Below, piece after piece: positions 42,652 through 51,583 of a stretch of 64,000 nt of DNA (position 1 is the first letter of the stretch; the number at the start of each line of letters is the position of its first letter). The position numbers and the translations under genes are program-made. Location of the stretch: NCBI GenBank assembly GCA_026394265.1, contig JAPKYO010000028.1, positions 56,813 to 120,812 on the forward strand. The letters are read 5' to 3'. The DNA is from Candidatus Bathyarchaeota archaeon. GTDB taxonomy: Archaea > Thermoproteota > Bathyarchaeia > TCS64. The notes beneath the pieces were generated by a model, which ran no database searches, was not told the origin of the DNA, and saw only the letters and a list, made by a program, of their open reading frames with translations.

Positions 42652-42996
42652 ATGTACAAGGTCGTATTCACGGTCGTCGACGTCAAGCCGCCCAAGAGCA
42701 TCGACGGCGCGCCCCCACACGTCAAGGGGCCCTGCAAGATCTACAAGGTCGGTGACAAGATCACGATAACGAGCAACCCGGGCAGGCTCGTCCTCGAGGA
42801 GACCGACAGCGTCTGCCTCGCCGCCTTCAGCGCCATACTCCCCCTCACCTCGGCCATGGAGAGAAACGTCACGGAGCCATGGGACTACATCGACAAGATC
42901 AAGTACTTCAGCTGCCCCGACTCGGAGCGCCCGGTCACCTTCAAGGTCGAGCGGGTACCCGTGAAGCAGGGCGAGATGCCCCTGAGGAAGAGCTAG
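42652..42996 (+). CDS. TIGR04076-family protein
   Basis: 114 residues matching the TIGR04076 family of small uncharacterised proteins: VVFTVVDVKPPKS, HVKGPCKIYKVGDKITI (about 25-41) and DSVCLAAFSAILPLTSAMER (about 54-73), with a late ISxCPD-like segment FSCPDSERPVTFKVER. The cysteine after GPC and those later may bind metal. ATG 42652 has a GGGAG ribosome site 12 bp before it; a TTG at 42643 is also possible. Its end overlaps the convergent gene by four bases. Confidence 0.75.
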   Translation: MYKVVFTVVDVKPPKSIDGAPPHVKGPCKIYKVGDKITITSNPGRLVLEETDSVCLAAFSAILPLTSAMERNVTEPWDYIDKIKYFSCPDSERPVTFKVERVPVKQGEMPLRKS

Positions 42997-44525
42997 GCGC
43001 CCTTCAACCTGCTAAGGTACTCCCCGATTATCTCGGGCTGCCGGCGGACGCGGTCAAGGTTCTCGACCACTATGGCTTCGTAGGCTTCTCCTGCCTCGGG
43101 GAGTGCCTCGGATAGTTTGTGGTGGTATAGTTCGCCCTTCTCCTTCGCCTTCTGGCAGGTGGGGCCGCAGGGGAAGAAGTAGCTGGTGAGGTAGACGTGT
43201 GGGTCCGGGCTGGCGTCTAGTTCCTTGAGCTGGGCCGCGGCCCTCGCCTCGGCGTTGATGCCCTGCTCGCGGTCCATGGCGTACCTGTCGACGCAGCAGT
43301 CAGGGTAGCCGAGGAGGCGACCCATCCTGCGTATCCAGGCGCCGTTGAACTCCTCGGGGTAGGCGAACTGGAGCTGCCCCCTCGATGGATCCGGCTTCCT
43401 CACGGCCTCCACCCGGAGCTTACCCCTCTCCTGCATCAGCCTCTGCAGCTCCTTCAGGGTCTCCCTCTCCCTGTAGACGTAGAACTCGTGGAGTGTGGGG
43501 CGCACCTCAACCTGATCCACCCTGAGCCCCAGCCTCTTCGCCCAAGCGGCGAGGCACTTGTACTCGGCTGAGCCCTCGACGAGCTCATCGAAGGCGGAGG
43601 CCATCCCCCTCCGGATCTCACCGATCTCCTTGATCTTCGCCTTCTGATCCTGCATCAACCGGAGCTTCTCCAGCCGGGGCTTGAATCGCTTATCTATCTC
43701 CTCGCCCATCGAGGGGCCGCTGGGGAGCTCGGCGGGGATAGTCGTCTGGCTGCAGGGGCGGAGCCCGAGGCTCACGAGCATGAGGTTCTCGACGGCGACC
43801 CTCCTCGGCACCCGGGGCTCGTCGAGGAGGTCGCGGAACTCGGAGGGGTTCAACGGTGAGTACTCGGCCTTCAGGATGTACTGACCGCGCTCCGCGAGCA
43901 TGCTGAACCTGAAGAGCACCGTGTTGCCGAAGTAGGCGCCCAGCGCGAGCATGATGAAGTATCTGCCCGCGATGGTCACCGGCTTCACAGCCCCGGTGTG
44001 CTCATAGGTCAACAGGAAGTACATCGTAGAGCAGATGCAGCCCACGGCCACGAAGGCGAAGCTGAACCAGTCACCCGTCGGGGATCCCGGGAACCAGGCC
44101 CATAGGGCTGTCCCGGCCTTCGGCGCGGTGATTGTGCTTATCACCTGCGAGACGATGCTCGGCAGCGGGTTGCTCGCGATGCCAAGGCCCAGCGATGAGC
44201 CTACCAGTATCGCGATCGGGTACCTGCTCACCCATCTCTGCTTCGGGATCAGCAGGAAGTACATGCAGAATCCCAGTATGATGGGTATTATGTAGATGAG
44301 GTTCCCCTTGATCAGCGGCGTCACGGCGGAGTTCATCAGGCTCTGTAGGTTGACGACTATGCCGATGGCTAGCGCCGTCGCGACGAATGTGTGCTCAGCG
44401 AACCTGTAGACTGGGTTCTCCTTATACAGCGGGTAGCTGTAGATGGCCAGCATCAGGAACAGGGCGACCCATATGCCTAGTATGGCCAGTGGATCCGTTG
44501 GGTATGCTGCTACGTTTGCTATCAT
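42993..44525 (-). CDS. Membrane protein with C-terminal DUF483-like cysteine domain (operon gene 4)
   Basis: 510 residues. The first 210 contain about six membrane helices; the rest is soluble, with a charged helical part (about 285-320) and a C-terminal domain carrying LLGYPDCCVDRYAMD (about 408-422) and YFFPCGPTCQKAKEKG (about 451-466), the Cys-Cys and Cys-x3-Cys arrangement of DUF483. The cysteines may hold zinc or an Fe-S cluster. This fusion of a membrane module to DUF483 is not one I can name. It is the last gene of a four-gene operon, overlapping the previous one by four bases. Function unknown. Confidence 0.75.
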   Translation of the reverse strand: MIANVAAYPTDPLAILGIWVALFLMLAIYSYPLYKENPVYRFAEHTFVATALAIGIVVNLQSLMNSAVTPLIKGNLIYIIPIILGFCMYFLLIPKQRWVSRYPIAILVGSSLGLGIASNPLPSIVSQVISTITAPKAGTALWAWFPGSPTGDWFSFAFVAVGCICSTMYFLLTYEHTGAVKPVTIAGRYFIMLALGAYFGNTVLFRFSMLAERGQYILKAEYSPLNPSEFRDLLDEPRVPRRVAVENLMLVSLGLRPCSQTTIPAELPSGPSMGEEIDKRFKPRLEKLRLMQDQKAKIKEIGEIRRGMASAFDELVEGSAEYKCLAAWAKRLGLRVDQVEVRPTLHEFYVYRERETLKELQRLMQERGKLRVEAVRKPDPSRGQLQFAYPEEFNGAWIRRMGRLLGYPDCCVDRYAMDREQGINAEARAAAQLKELDASPDPHVYLTSYFFPCGPTCQKAKEKGELYHHKLSEALPEAGEAYEAIVVENLDRVRRQPEIIGEYLSRLKGA

Positions 44526-45382
44526 TTCTTTTGCCCCCTTGTCGCGAACATACCGACGTTAGCCAGTATAATCGCGAGTACTAGCAGGATGTGGCTGACG
44601 CTGATGGAGTCCATGGTGATCGTCGCGTCGCCCTTGCGGCCCACTAGGGCCTCGAGTTCCGCGGCTCCCCTGGATCCAGCGACTAGGCCGAACTCGTCTC
44701 CGGAGAGGAAGAAGACCATGTCACCGGACTTGTTCATGGCGATGCCCATCTCGGCTACGAGCGGTGGCGCGCCACTCTTCTCGTAGTTAACTGGGCCGTT
44801 CTTCCATTGGCGAATGTAGTAGATCTGAGCGTCACCCGTATCACTGGACATTACGAACTTTATCTTGGTCGCGTCGTTGATGTCCTTCATCAAGGGTAGA
44901 TCGTTGATCGCTACGCCTCTAACGTCCTTGGTGTAGACGGACCTGATGTCGTCCCTGAGAAGGGCGACGTTCGTCTCCTGACTTGGGCAGTAGCCGAAGT
45001 AGGCGTAGTCGGTTCCTTCGACCCAGTTGCTGAAGACTTCGGGCAGAGTTGCCTTGATCTTATTCCATGTGAGGTCGCAGTCGTTGTAGCCGATGCTCCA
45101 CACGATGAGTTTTCCGCCCTGGTTGTGGACCTGTTTGACGGATGCGACCATCGCGGGTAGGCAGTCACCCCAAGCGCTTACGCCCGAGTTGATGCTCAGC
45201 ACCACGACTTCGCCGGCCTCGATTGTTTTGAGTCCATTAAAGTATGCCTGAGTCGATGGAGTAACAGTGATGGGTAGGCCCAGAGGCGTGAGGAAAGGCA
45301 CAGTCAAGGAGATGAAGAGTATCCAGTAGAACACTCTTCTATCGACCTGCTGAAGCTTATCCCAGATAGTACGTCCACTCAT
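44522..45382 (-). CDS. Two-TM protein with large internal domain (operon gene 3)
   Basis: 286 residues with an N-terminal membrane helix (FYWILFISLTVPFLTPLGLP, about 18-37) and a C-terminal one (ILLVLAIILANVGMFAT, about 263-279). Between them is an alpha/beta domain containing GEVVVLSINSGVSAWGDCLP (about 57-76) and GGKLIVWSIGYND. The pattern of a buried strand, a glycine-serine turn and a helix recalls ClpP/SppA-like or Rossmann folds, but no catalytic set is proven. The domain is likely on one side of the membrane, clamped by the two helices. Function unknown. Confidence 0.65.
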   Translation of the reverse strand: MSGRTIWDKLQQVDRRVFYWILFISLTVPFLTPLGLPITVTPSTQAYFNGLKTIEAGEVVVLSINSGVSAWGDCLPAMVASVKQVHNQGGKLIVWSIGYNDCDLTWNKIKATLPEVFSNWVEGTDYAYFGYCPSQETNVALLRDDIRSVYTKDVRGVAINDLPLMKDINDATKIKFVMSSDTGDAQIYYIRQWKNGPVNYEKSGAPPLVAEMGIAMNKSGDMVFFLSGDEFGLVAGSRGAAELEALVGRKGDATITMDSISVSHILLVLAIILANVGMFATRGQKK

Positions 45383-45384
45383 GT

Positions 45385-46041
45385 TTAGGACGCCTCCGAG
45401 TAGAAGCCCCTCTCCTTACCGATCAGGGCCCTGAAGCCGTATGCAAGTAGTCCGAGCGCACCCACGACGGTAAAGGCCCTCATGCCGGGGATCTGCCCGA
45501 CGTTGTTGAACCAGTTACCGATGAGTGGGAATCCTCCCCAGATTACCTCGCCGATTGGCGCGTTGGCCAACAGGACGAAGATTCCGCCGATGAGCAGGAT
45601 CGCTGCGTCGACGTTTCTCGCCCTAAAGGCGCGGTAGGCAGCTGAGAAGACGTAGAAGCCTGTGATGGCGTAGAGCGTAGCACCTAGACTTGTGTATACG
45701 TTGGCGAAGACCCAAGTGTAGGGGTATAACTCCACCCCGGTGGCCAGCTTGTACAAGCCGAGTAGCATCAGGAAGGCGAAGAAGACTATGAACCACGCGC
45801 TGTAGATCGCCATGTTCGTCTTGCGGCTGACCTGTCTGAAGTGTACCTGAAGCAGGTTGATGGCGCCCAGACCGATGGCCATGAGCTGAATGATCAGGGC
45901 CCAGGTCTGCAGCGTACTGGATAGGTTGCCTGAACCGGAGATGCCGGGGATGTTTTTCCCGAAGAAGTAGTCCAGCATCATGACTAAGGCAACAACGCCA
46001 GTTACGATGAATACTAGTTCACGCTTGTATACTTGTGACAT
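45385..46041 (-). CDS. Six-TM membrane protein (operon gene 2)
   Basis: 218 residues, almost entirely membrane helices (about 9-28, 43-64, 79-99, 112-133, 141-160 and 185-204), with short loops and few charged residues apart from the KERGFYSEAS end. No transporter or enzyme motif is recognised. It starts six bases after gene 1 of the operon and ends two bases before gene 3, so the set is probably one complex. The helices may form the membrane core for the flanking domain-bearing proteins. Confidence 0.7.
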   Translation of the reverse strand: MSQVYKRELVFIVTGVVALVMMLDYFFGKNIPGISGSGNLSSTLQTWALIIQLMAIGLGAINLLQVHFRQVSRKTNMAIYSAWFIVFFAFLMLLGLYKLATGVELYPYTWVFANVYTSLGATLYAITGFYVFSAAYRAFRARNVDAAILLIGGIFVLLANAPIGEVIWGGFPLIGNWFNNVGQIPGMRAFTVVGALGLLAYGFRALIGKERGFYSEAS

Positions 46042-46047
46042 TTTTCA

Positions 46048-46845
46048 TTACACCTTTAACAGACCGATCAGCGAAGTGTTGCCCACCAGAGCAAGTATGA
46101 TGCCTACGCCGAGGAAGATTAACACGAGGAACTTCAGAATGTCCTCGCCTCTCAGGCTACCGATTACATCGGAGTTACCCGAGATCTCGGCAGATGCGGC
46201 GTAGAGTTCCTCCATGATGAGCATGTAGTCACACGCCGCTATCATGAAGGGTAGCTGGTGCGTGTTGGCGGTACCTCCGATCTGCATCGCCCCAATCGCG
46301 TTACCGGCTTCAGCTATGCAAACCGATTCATAGTAGAATCCTCCAAAGAGGAGGGATGAGGCGGGCTTCTCCCTCTGTATCCAACCGAGGGAGGCCGTGA
46401 GGTAGGGGGACTGCTCATTCTGGAAGTTGATCGCCGTGGTTGCGTCAAACTCGTCCGGCTTGCCCTCTGCCATGTAGGCTGTCCGCATCGTCTCCTCGAC
46501 GAGAGGCAACGAGTCGGCGATTGGTGTGAAGTAAGTGATCTTGACTCCGCTCTTCGCGCACAAGCGAGTGGCATAGCCGAGGATACTGATCCCGGCGAGT
46601 GTTTGGGGTCCGTTACCCTGGTTGTTCAGTGTCAACTGACCCAGCCCCGTCGAGTAGTAGACGGGCTTCCCCATCTCGGCCGCCCTCCCGATTGCCTCGG
46701 GGATGGCGGCGACGGCGGGGAAGGTACGGACCTTGATCTTCATACCACCTTTAGCTAAACGCATGTATGCATAGAAGAGAGCGAAGGAGGCTATGAGCAA
46801 TAACAGCGCGACGAACTTTGTATCGAGAACTATCCATACTCCCAT
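46048..46845 (-). CDS. DUF6754-like membrane-anchored protein (operon gene 1)
   Basis: 265 residues: an N-terminal helix (about 9-27), a soluble domain, and a C-terminal helix (about 238-258). The soluble domain has EAIGRAAEMGKPVYYSTGLG (about 51-70), YMAEGKPDEFD, and the strongly patterned NTHQLPFMIAACDYMLIMEE (about 193-212) then LYAASAEIS. These strings match the DUF6754 family as I remember it, found in membrane proteins of bacteria and archaea with no known role. It shares the two-helix clamp layout of gene 3. Start ATG 46845; upstream region is AT-rich. Confidence 0.7.
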   Translation of the reverse strand: MGVWIVLDTKFVALLLLIASFALFYAYMRLAKGGMKIKVRTFPAVAAIPEAIGRAAEMGKPVYYSTGLGQLTLNNQGNGPQTLAGISILGYATRLCAKSGVKITYFTPIADSLPLVEETMRTAYMAEGKPDEFDATTAINFQNEQSPYLTASLGWIQREKPASSLLFGGFYYESVCIAEAGNAIGAMQIGGTANTHQLPFMIAACDYMLIMEELYAASAEISGNSDVIGSLRGEDILKFLVLIFLGVGIILALVGNTSLIGLLKV

Positions 46846-46914
46846 TCGCTTTTTTCACCATTCTTTTCAATTCACCGAAAAAGGGCTGGCACGCACCCCA
46901 CACGGGGCCATCCC

Positions 46915-46966
46915 CATCGATCGATGAGTTGAACTGTAACTCACAATCTCAGGGGAACGTGTTCCC
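46915..46966. promoter_or_regulatory. Palindrome cluster in the 394-bp gap upstream of the membrane operon
   Basis: Three inverted repeats lie close together: CATCGATCGATG (46915-46926), GAGTT-N7-AACTC (46926-46942) and GGGAAC-GT-GTTCCC (46953-46966). An AT-rich stretch at about 46985-47045 beyond them could hold the minus-strand TATA box. The rest of 46846-47239 shows no gene. Operator function is inferred. Confidence 0.45.
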
Positions 46967-47239
46967 TTTTCCCGGCTAGATAGAGCAGTAATATAGATCA
47001 ATATTTAATACTTCCCAAGAAAAAGGCATATTATCTATATAAAATGTGGAGTTAGGAGGAATTTTCTTATTCGCTTGTGATCATAAATAGTAATTACGTT
47101 TCAGCGTCTACTTTGCCTTAATTTATCTCATAATTTTTACACATTGAAACTTCCTTTTCCTGATCAGTTTGCCATCATCTTTTCTTGTCATGTTTGGGAC
47201 TGCGTGGTTTTTTATCAGGGGGCAGATTATTGATGATCG

Positions 47240-49732
47240 ATGATTATGAGGGCTGTTCCTTCTCCCGAAGAGTATCTGGGTTTTCGGGTTGGGGCTGATC
47301 GGCGGCTCGCCGACTGGCCCGAGATAGTTGGTTACTTCGGCAAGGTCGCGGCCGCGTCTGATCGGGTGAGGTTGGAGGAGCTCGGCAAGTCTACTGAGGG
47401 GAATCCGTTTATCCTCGCCACGGTGTCGTCGTCGGGGAACCTGCGGAGGCTCGATGAGCTTCGGGGCATACAGATGAGGCTCTCAGACCCTGAGGGGGTC
47501 GAGCCGGGGGAGGCTGAGAGGCTCGTTGCTCAGGGTAAGACCGTGGTGCTCATCACCTGCAGCATCCATTCGACGGAGGTGGGTGGGAGCCAGATGAGCA
47601 TGGAGTTGCTTCACAGGCTCGCGACTGGCGATGACGCTGCCGTTAGGGAGATCCTTGAGAACACGATACTTCTCCTCGTGCCTTCGCTGAACCCGGATGG
47701 GAACAGGCTCGTTTGCGACTGGTACAAGCGGTACCTCGGCACAAAGTACGAGGGGACAAGTCCCCCCATGGTCTACCACAAGTACGCCGGCCACGACAAC
47801 AACCGCGACTGGTTCATGTTCACCCTCCAGGAGACGAGGTTGACCGTGGAGAAGGTCCATAATGTCTGGCACCCGCAGATTGTCTACGACATCCACCAGA
47901 TGGGGCAGAAGGGCCCGAGGCTATACGTGCCGCCTTACATCGATCCCATCGATCCGAATGTGGACCCGGTGCTCGTGAGCGGGACGAGCTTCATGGGGCT
48001 GACGATGGCTGACGCCCTCACGACGGCGGGGAAAGCGGGGGTGAACACACACTGGGAGTTTGACGGGTGGACCCCAGCCAGGGCCTACCAGCATTACCAC
48101 GGGGGGATCCGCATCCTCAGCGAGGCGGCGAGCGCCGACGTAGCCAGCCCCGTCGAGATAGAGGCGAAGGAACTCGAAGGGGAGAGGGGATTCAAGCCGC
48201 TGGAGGCTAGGTGGAACCACGTGATGCCCTGGGGGGGCGGGAAGTGGAGCCTCAGAGACATCGTCGACTACGAGTTCATCGCGGCAATTGCGCTGCTCGG
48301 GAACGCGGCGAAGCACCGGGAACGCTGGCTCAGGGGAAGCCTAGAGATCGGGAGGAGGGCGCTCAACCCCGCGGGGGGACCCTACGCCTTCGTCATCCCG
48401 AAGAAGCAGCCAGACATGGGCGCCGCGCATGAACTGCTCGACGTACTAAGGGTGGGAGATGTACGCCTCTACGAGGCGAAGGAGGGCTTCACCGCCGGCG
48501 GCGTCGAGTACCCTGAGGGGAGCATCGTCGTACCCGTCGCTCAGCCCTACGGAAGATTCGCCAAGACGATGCTCGAGAGGCAGATTTACCCAGACCTCAG
48601 GAAGAGCCCCAACGATCCGCCCGAGGTCCCCTACGATGTTACTGCTCAGACTCTCGGCCTACAGATGGGTGTCAACGTCGTACAGGTGAAGGATAAATTT
48701 GAGAGCAAGCTGAGGCCGCTAAAGCTGAAGAAGCCCATCGGCGCCATACACGGCTCAGGTAAGCCGTGGTACCTGTTCTCCGCCGAGACTCTCGCCTCTA
48801 CGAAAGCCGCGAATATGTTCCTAGGGGAGGGCTTCAAACTATTTAGGGCGGAGGGCTGGACGGATGTCGATGAGGAGGAGCTGAAGCCGGGCGCGTTCAT
48901 CATCGAGGCGGGCAAGGGCACTGAAAAGACGATGAAGGAGGCGACCAACCTCGGAGTAGACTTTTACGGCGTGGACGAGCTTCCGGATGTGGCCTTCGAG
49001 GTAGTGAGACCCCGCATAGGCGTCTACAAGGCGTGGCTCCCAAACGCCGACGAGGGCTGGCTCAGGATGGTTCTAGAGGAGTATGGCTTCGAGTTCCAGT
49101 CATTGACCCCGCAGGACATCAGTCAGGGGGGGCTCGCGGGGAGGGTGGATGTCCGGATCTTGCCCGATATGGGCAGAGACCAGATCGTGGACGGGATGAA
49201 GGCCGTGAAGGGCGCCGACCCGACGAGGTACGAGGAGATGTACAGGATGGGCCTCGGCGTGGAGGGGACGAGGGCGGTTCTCGATTTCCTCGGGGAGGGC
49301 GGAAGCGTCATCGCGCTCAACAAGGCGTCCACGTACGCCATCAAGGACCTGATGGTCGCCGCCGAGAACCCGCTGGAGGGACTGAAGGAGCATGAGTTCT
49401 ACATCCCCGGAAGCATACTCAGGGTGACGCTGGACGAGACGCACCCCGTCGCCTACGGGTATCCGCGGGAGGCAGCCGTCTACTTCATCTCGGGTCCCGC
49501 CTTCAAGGTGAAGGAGGGGTACGAGGTTGCGAAGTACCCGGAGGCGAACCCGTTGCTTAGCGGGTGGATTCTCGGGGAGAAGCAGCTCCGGGGCCTCTCG
49601 GCGGTAGCCGACTTCGCGGTGGGCAGGGGGAGAGTCATCCTCTTCGGGTTCCCGCCCCACTTCAGGAACCAGGCGCGTGGCACCTTCAGGATGCTATTCA
49701 ACGCCATATACTACTGCGCGAGCGGGGCTTAA
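47240..49732 (+). CDS. M14-family zinc carboxypeptidase-like protein
   Basis: 830 residues. The first 350 form an M14 metallopeptidase domain: CSIHSTEVGGSQ (His 110, Glu 113 as zinc ligands), LLVPSLNPDGNRL and HDNNRDWFM (substrate-binding), and YDIHQMG (His 219, third ligand). A Glu for general base would lie in the RILSEAAS region. The remaining 450 residues contain no recognised catalytic domain but include a GATase-like segment near LGVEGTRAVLDFLGEGGS and a final GRVILFGFPPHFRNQARGTF. This large M14 form occurs in bacteria and archaea. No signal peptide is seen, so it may act in the cytosol. Confidence 0.88.
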   Translation: MIMRAVPSPEEYLGFRVGADRRLADWPEIVGYFGKVAAASDRVRLEELGKSTEGNPFILATVSSSGNLRRLDELRGIQMRLSDPEGVEPGEAERLVAQGKTVVLITCSIHSTEVGGSQMSMELLHRLATGDDAAVREILENTILLLVPSLNPDGNRLVCDWYKRYLGTKYEGTSPPMVYHKYAGHDNNRDWFMFTLQETRLTVEKVHNVWHPQIVYDIHQMGQKGPRLYVPPYIDPIDPNVDPVLVSGTSFMGLTMADALTTAGKAGVNTHWEFDGWTPARAYQHYHGGIRILSEAASADVASPVEIEAKELEGERGFKPLEARWNHVMPWGGGKWSLRDIVDYEFIAAIALLGNAAKHRERWLRGSLEIGRRALNPAGGPYAFVIPKKQPDMGAAHELLDVLRVGDVRLYEAKEGFTAGGVEYPEGSIVVPVAQPYGRFAKTMLERQIYPDLRKSPNDPPEVPYDVTAQTLGLQMGVNVVQVKDKFESKLRPLKLKKPIGAIHGSGKPWYLFSAETLASTKAANMFLGEGFKLFRAEGWTDVDEEELKPGAFIIEAGKGTEKTMKEATNLGVDFYGVDELPDVAFEVVRPRIGVYKAWLPNADEGWLRMVLEEYGFEFQSLTPQDISQGGLAGRVDVRILPDMGRDQIVDGMKAVKGADPTRYEEMYRMGLGVEGTRAVLDFLGEGGSVIALNKASTYAIKDLMVAAENPLEGLKEHEFYIPGSILRVTLDETHPVAYGYPREAAVYFISGPAFKVKEGYEVAKYPEANPLLSGWILGEKQLRGLSAVADFAVGRGRVILFGFPPHFRNQARGTFRMLFNAIYYCASGA

Positions 49733-49733
49733 C

Positions 49734-50303
49734 CTACTTCTTCAGCTCCCTCACGGTGAAGGCGTCCCGGAGTTTCTCACCGACGCCGTGGTATGTGCCC
49801 GCCCCGGCGGTGAAGATTATTGGCTTCACCTTCGCGATGTCGATCATCCCCTTGGCGTTGAGGACATCGTCCTCAGCCTTGACGTCCATTATCTCGCCGA
49901 CGAACTGGGTGTGAAGACCAAGCTCAACGACCTCCTTTACGCGGCACTCGATGACAACGGGGAACTCGTCGACGTAGGGGGCGTCGACAACCGACCCCTT
50001 GACGGGCGTCAGCTTCGCGGCGGCGAACTTGTCGACGTCACGGCCGGAGGCAACTCCTATCCAGTCTGCCTCCCTGACGTGTTTCTCGGAGGGTATGCTG
50101 ACCGTGTATGCTCTCCGCGCCATGATGTTCCCGTGGCTGTACGTCGCCTTTCGGAGGCTCACGTAGATGGAGGGTGGGCGGGAGTTGCATATCCCGCCCC
50201 AGGCGGCCGTCATGAGGTTTGGCTTACCCGCAGCATCGTATGTGCCCACGACCCAGACGGGGGAGGGCAGGGCGTATGTTCCGATCCCTAGAGACTTCTT
50301 CAT
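49734..50303 (-). CDS. Flavin reductase-like FMN-binding protein
   Basis: 189 residues of the flavin reductase / flavoredoxin split-barrel family: PSPVWVVGTYDAAGKPNLMT (about 13-32), AAWGGICNSRPPSIYVSLRK and TVSIPSEKHVREADWIGVAS (about 67-86), followed by IECRVKEVVELGLHTQFVGE. Members bind FMN and reduce flavins or act as flavoredoxins. It lies between the M14 peptidase and the GlmL-KOW gene pair on the minus strand, with a 100-bp gap to the latter, so it is probably a separate unit. Confidence 0.9.
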   Translation of the reverse strand: MKKSLGIGTYALPSPVWVVGTYDAAGKPNLMTAAWGGICNSRPPSIYVSLRKATYSHGNIMARRAYTVSIPSEKHVREADWIGVASGRDVDKFAAAKLTPVKGSVVDAPYVDEFPVVIECRVKEVVELGLHTQFVGEIMDVKAEDDVLNAKGMIDIAKVKPIIFTAGAGTYHGVGEKLRDAFTVRELKK

Positions 50304-50403
50304 GGCTCAAACTTGGTTCAGGGAGGATAACTGCTTTTGCCGAAGCGGCATAGGTAGAAATCCGATTATCACGAATGAGATGAAAAAAGAGAGTCGGGGA
50401 GTT

Positions 50404-51582
50404 TTACTCCTCGATGATCTCGACGTTTGCCCTGGGGACGGTCGCGATGCGGCCGTCGGGGAGCTTGACGGTCAGTACGCGGACCATGCTCTCGGATTCC
50501 ATGGCCTTTAGCTCGACGGGCAGGGTGTCCACGACGCCTATGGCGCCGAAGTAGGGCTGGCGGATGATCCTGACGGGTGTGCCGGGGACCATGCCCATGG
50601 CGAATGCGTCGCCCTTCTCGTCCAGCTTCTCCTCGTGGGGGATGATTATCTCCGGCCTCAGTACGCCCGCCCTGATCTGGGTGGCGCCGTTGACGCAGGC
50701 GAGGTAGCCCTCAAAGCTCTTGAGGAGCTTAAAGGTCGTGGCGCTCATGTTCATCTTGCCGAATCCCTCGGTGATGATGAGTGTGAAGCCGACCTCTTCC
50801 TGGCCCGTGATGGCGACGCCTATCTCCTGGCCCGTGAAGGTCGTGAGGTCCTGGTGGCGTACGCCGCCGACTACCAGGGCTGAGGCGCCGACCTCGGCCG
50901 CCCTCTTCATGGCGTCCAGTGTGACGAGTGAGCCGCCGATGAGGACCTTTCCCTTGCAGTCTGCTCCGATCTTCTCGGGCGTGACGACCTCCTCGTTGTT
51001 GGCCGTCACGACCTTGATCTCGCCGTGGACCTCCCCGCCGATGCCGAAGATTCCCTGTATGAAGGCGCCGTGGGTCTGGACGACCGCGCCCTCGCGGGGG
51101 ATCACGTTGACTATCGTCCCAGGAAGGTAGGCGTCGACCTCGATGGGTATGGGCTGTCCCCTGACGATCACCTGACCGGTGACCTCGGAGACCGACTCGA
51201 TCGTACCATCCCTGGGGCTGGTGACGCTCTTCTTCATCAAGCCGAAGAGGGCGCTGTAGAAGGCGATGTTCTCACCCACCTTCACCTTGTCGCCGGCCTT
51301 CTTCAGCATGAAACGGGTCATGTCCTCAGCCTCGACGCCGAGGGCCATCGCGACCTTGACTATCTCGGGCTCGCCGCTGATCTCGGTCCTTGCGACCTTT
51401 GTGTCGTAGTTGACCTTGTCACCGACCTTGTGGAGGACCTCCCCGGGTATGGGGAGTCGGCGGAGCTTCTCGATGACGAGTGCGCGCTTGACCTTGAGAC
51501 CAGGCGTGTAGGCGTGTGCCTCCCCGCTCTCCTTGTCGTCCTTCTTCTCCTGCTTCGGGGCTTCGTGCTTCTTGGTCGTCAT
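50404..51582 (-). CDS. KOW-like partner of GlmL-type ATPase
   Basis: 392 residues. A charged N-terminal tail (KKHEAPKQEKKDDKESGEAH) leads to several beta-rich segments; repeated phrases GDKVNYDTKVARTEISGEPE and AGDKVKVGENIAFYSALFGL with SPRDGTIESVSEVTGQV look like biotinyl/lipoyl-type barrel halves, and a C-terminal GTPVRIIRQPYFGAIGVVDT is a KOW motif. Genes of this kind are known beside glmL homologues, but the function is not established. The start is one base from the GlmL stop, so the pair is co-translated. Confidence 0.75.
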   Translation of the reverse strand: MTTKKHEAPKQEKKDDKESGEAHAYTPGLKVKRALVIEKLRRLPIPGEVLHKVGDKVNYDTKVARTEISGEPEIVKVAMALGVEAEDMTRFMLKKAGDKVKVGENIAFYSALFGLMKKSVTSPRDGTIESVSEVTGQVIVRGQPIPIEVDAYLPGTIVNVIPREGAVVQTHGAFIQGIFGIGGEVHGEIKVVTANNEEVVTPEKIGADCKGKVLIGGSLVTLDAMKRAAEVGASALVVGGVRHQDLTTFTGQEIGVAITGQEEVGFTLIITEGFGKMNMSATTFKLLKSFEGYLACVNGATQIRAGVLRPEIIIPHEEKLDEKGDAFAMGMVPGTPVRIIRQPYFGAIGVVDTLPVELKAMESESMVRVLTVKLPDGRIATVPRANVEIIEE

Positions 51583-51583
51583 T

